Shown here piece after piece: positions 41,150 to 41,808 of a stretch of DNA of 41,808 bases; the stretch's first letter is position 1; every line of letters starts with the position of its first letter. Position numbers and translations under genes: made by a program. The notes beneath the pieces are model-generated. The model was not told the DNA's origin. It saw only the letters and a list, made by a program, of their open reading frames with translations, and ran no database searches. Source of the stretch: Pseudobdellovibrionaceae bacterium (GTDB taxonomy: Bacteria; Bdellovibrionota_B; Oligoflexia; Oligoflexales; Bog-1112); contig PASJ01000075.1 of assembly GCA_002711925.1 (NCBI GenBank), forward strand, positions 1 through 41,808, written 5' to 3'.

Positions 41150-41808
41150 ATGAGAAAAATTCAAGTCTGTGTTCCAAGTAAAGTTATGATTGTTGGAGAA
41201 TATGCTGTTTTAGAGGGAGAACCTTGCTTGTCTACGTGTATTCCTCCAGCTTTATTTGTCCACTTGGAAGACTCAAACAACGAAAAATACCAAATTGAGT
41301 CAAAAGACTGGTATGAGAATAAATCCTTTGATTACTTTGAACTTCAAAAAGTAGCACAAAAATATTATTTTTATAAAATTTTTTATAATGCCATCAAAGA
41401 GTATCAGATTGGCCCAGTTAAAATGACAATAGATAGCAAAATACCAAGCTACGCAGGGTTTGGTAGTTCGTCTGCTTTAAGGCTAGGGATAAATTTGGCA
41501 TGCTCACTGTTTAACAAACTTAGCTATGCAGAAAAACCAACAACAAAGGAAACCTGGACAGCAGCTAAGTCTGCTTTTCTAGACCAAAAGTTCCTCCAAT
41601 CCAATGCTTCGGGCTATGATATTATAACACAACTTCATGGAGGAGTTATCGTTACATCACCGTTACAAGAAGCCTGGCCCGGAAAAATCAACAAACTTTC
41701 TGTAAATGAAAATCGAGTACGAAATTTTCTTCACATCTACTTAGGGGGAAAAGGAAGTCAAACAAAGAAAGTTCTTAATGATACACACCAATGGTTAAAA
41801 GATTGTGG
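41150..41808 (+). CDS. GHMP kinase of the mevalonate pathway, 3' end outside window
   Basis: About 219 residues are visible and the frame is open at the right edge. PSKVMIVGEYAVLEGEP (9-25) is the GHMP opening in the form shared by mevalonate and phosphomevalonate kinases. PSYAGFGSSSALRLG (99-113) is the phosphate-binding loop. ASGYDIITQLHGGVIV follows, where these kinases have the conserved SGxD. Which of the two kinases it is cannot be decided without the C-terminus and a search. Position right after a type 2 isopentenyl-diphosphate isomerase supports the mevalonate role, and the remaining pathway genes may follow downstream. The ribosome site is weak (GATAAAG). Confidence 0.8.
   Translation, partial: MRKIQVCVPSKVMIVGEYAVLEGEPCLSTCIPPALFVHLEDSNNEKYQIESKDWYENKSFDYFELQKVAQKYYFYKIFYNAIKEYQIGPVKMTIDSKIPSYAGFGSSSALRLGINLACSLFNKLSYAEKPTTKETWTAAKSAFLDQKFLQSNASGYDIITQLHGGVIVTSPLQEAWPGKINKLSVNENRVRNFLHIYLGGKGSQTKKVLNDTHQWLKDC

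Noticed and set aside
1-41808. CRISPR arrays, insertion sequences, prophage or defence islands
   Set aside because: No regularly spaced repeats, transposase, integrase, phage or nuclease-cluster genes are visible; gene content is mostly housekeeping.

Overview
The window is AT-rich bacterial chromosome (about one third G+C by eye) with dense, mostly short-spaced housekeeping genes. There is no rRNA, insertion sequence, phage or CRISPR array. Lipoprotein and Sec signal peptides, a probable outer-membrane barrel, a GspC-like secretion protein, a PilZ protein and glutathione synthetase point to a Gram-negative. The combination with RNase Y, TrmFO, a class I lysyl-tRNA synthetase and mevalonate-pathway genes suggests a low-GC member of the Bdellovibrionota/Oligoflexia. 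That placement is inference, and no marker in the window settles it.

Layout. 1-4100 (minus): a probable operon of an adenosine-deaminase-family protein, an Smr-domain protein, prmA, rsmE and a HAMP-like membrane protein cut by the left edge. 4228-6634: a DUF445 membrane protein, a GatB/YqeY protein and two tandem secreted paralogues. 6644-7850 (minus): a possible decayed gene, then rpmI-rplT with a promoter, a structured leader and a strong terminator. 8153-12534 (plus): RNase Y, a TPR protein, a degenerate uracil-DNA-glycosylase-like protein and tyrS. 12559-16929 (minus): pgk-tpiA-trmFO followed by an unknown envelope protein. 17078-22359: gshB facing an aminotransferase-valS-DUF2007 cluster. 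22588-28135: membrane and envelope genes, a reductase, a beta-propeller, an acyltransferase and queD. 28397-34214: nnr, a HAD phosphatase, tRNA-Leu(UAA) on the minus strand, an MscS-type channel and ettA. 34495-41808: an MFS transporter with a dead acyltransferase-like tail, class I lysS, an orphan GspC-like protein, PilZ, then a type 2 isopentenyl-diphosphate isomerase followed by a GHMP kinase that runs off the right edge.

How the genes fit together. Translation dominates: tyrosyl, valyl and lysyl synthetases, L20 and L35, L11 and 16S methylation, tRNA m5U54 formation, EttA, tRNA-Leu and the queuosine gene queD. Central metabolism is represented by pgk and tpiA, nicotinamide-nucleotide repair by nnr, and isoprenoid supply by the mevalonate genes at the right end.

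No complete new system is evident. The recurring unusual theme is familiar folds that have lost their signature residues or gained modules: RNase Y without a KH GXXG loop, a UDG fold without catalytic motifs, an MFS-PlsC fusion without the acyltransferase histidine, and an isomerase carrying a PilZ-like N-terminal domain. All calls come from reading the sequence; no database search was run.
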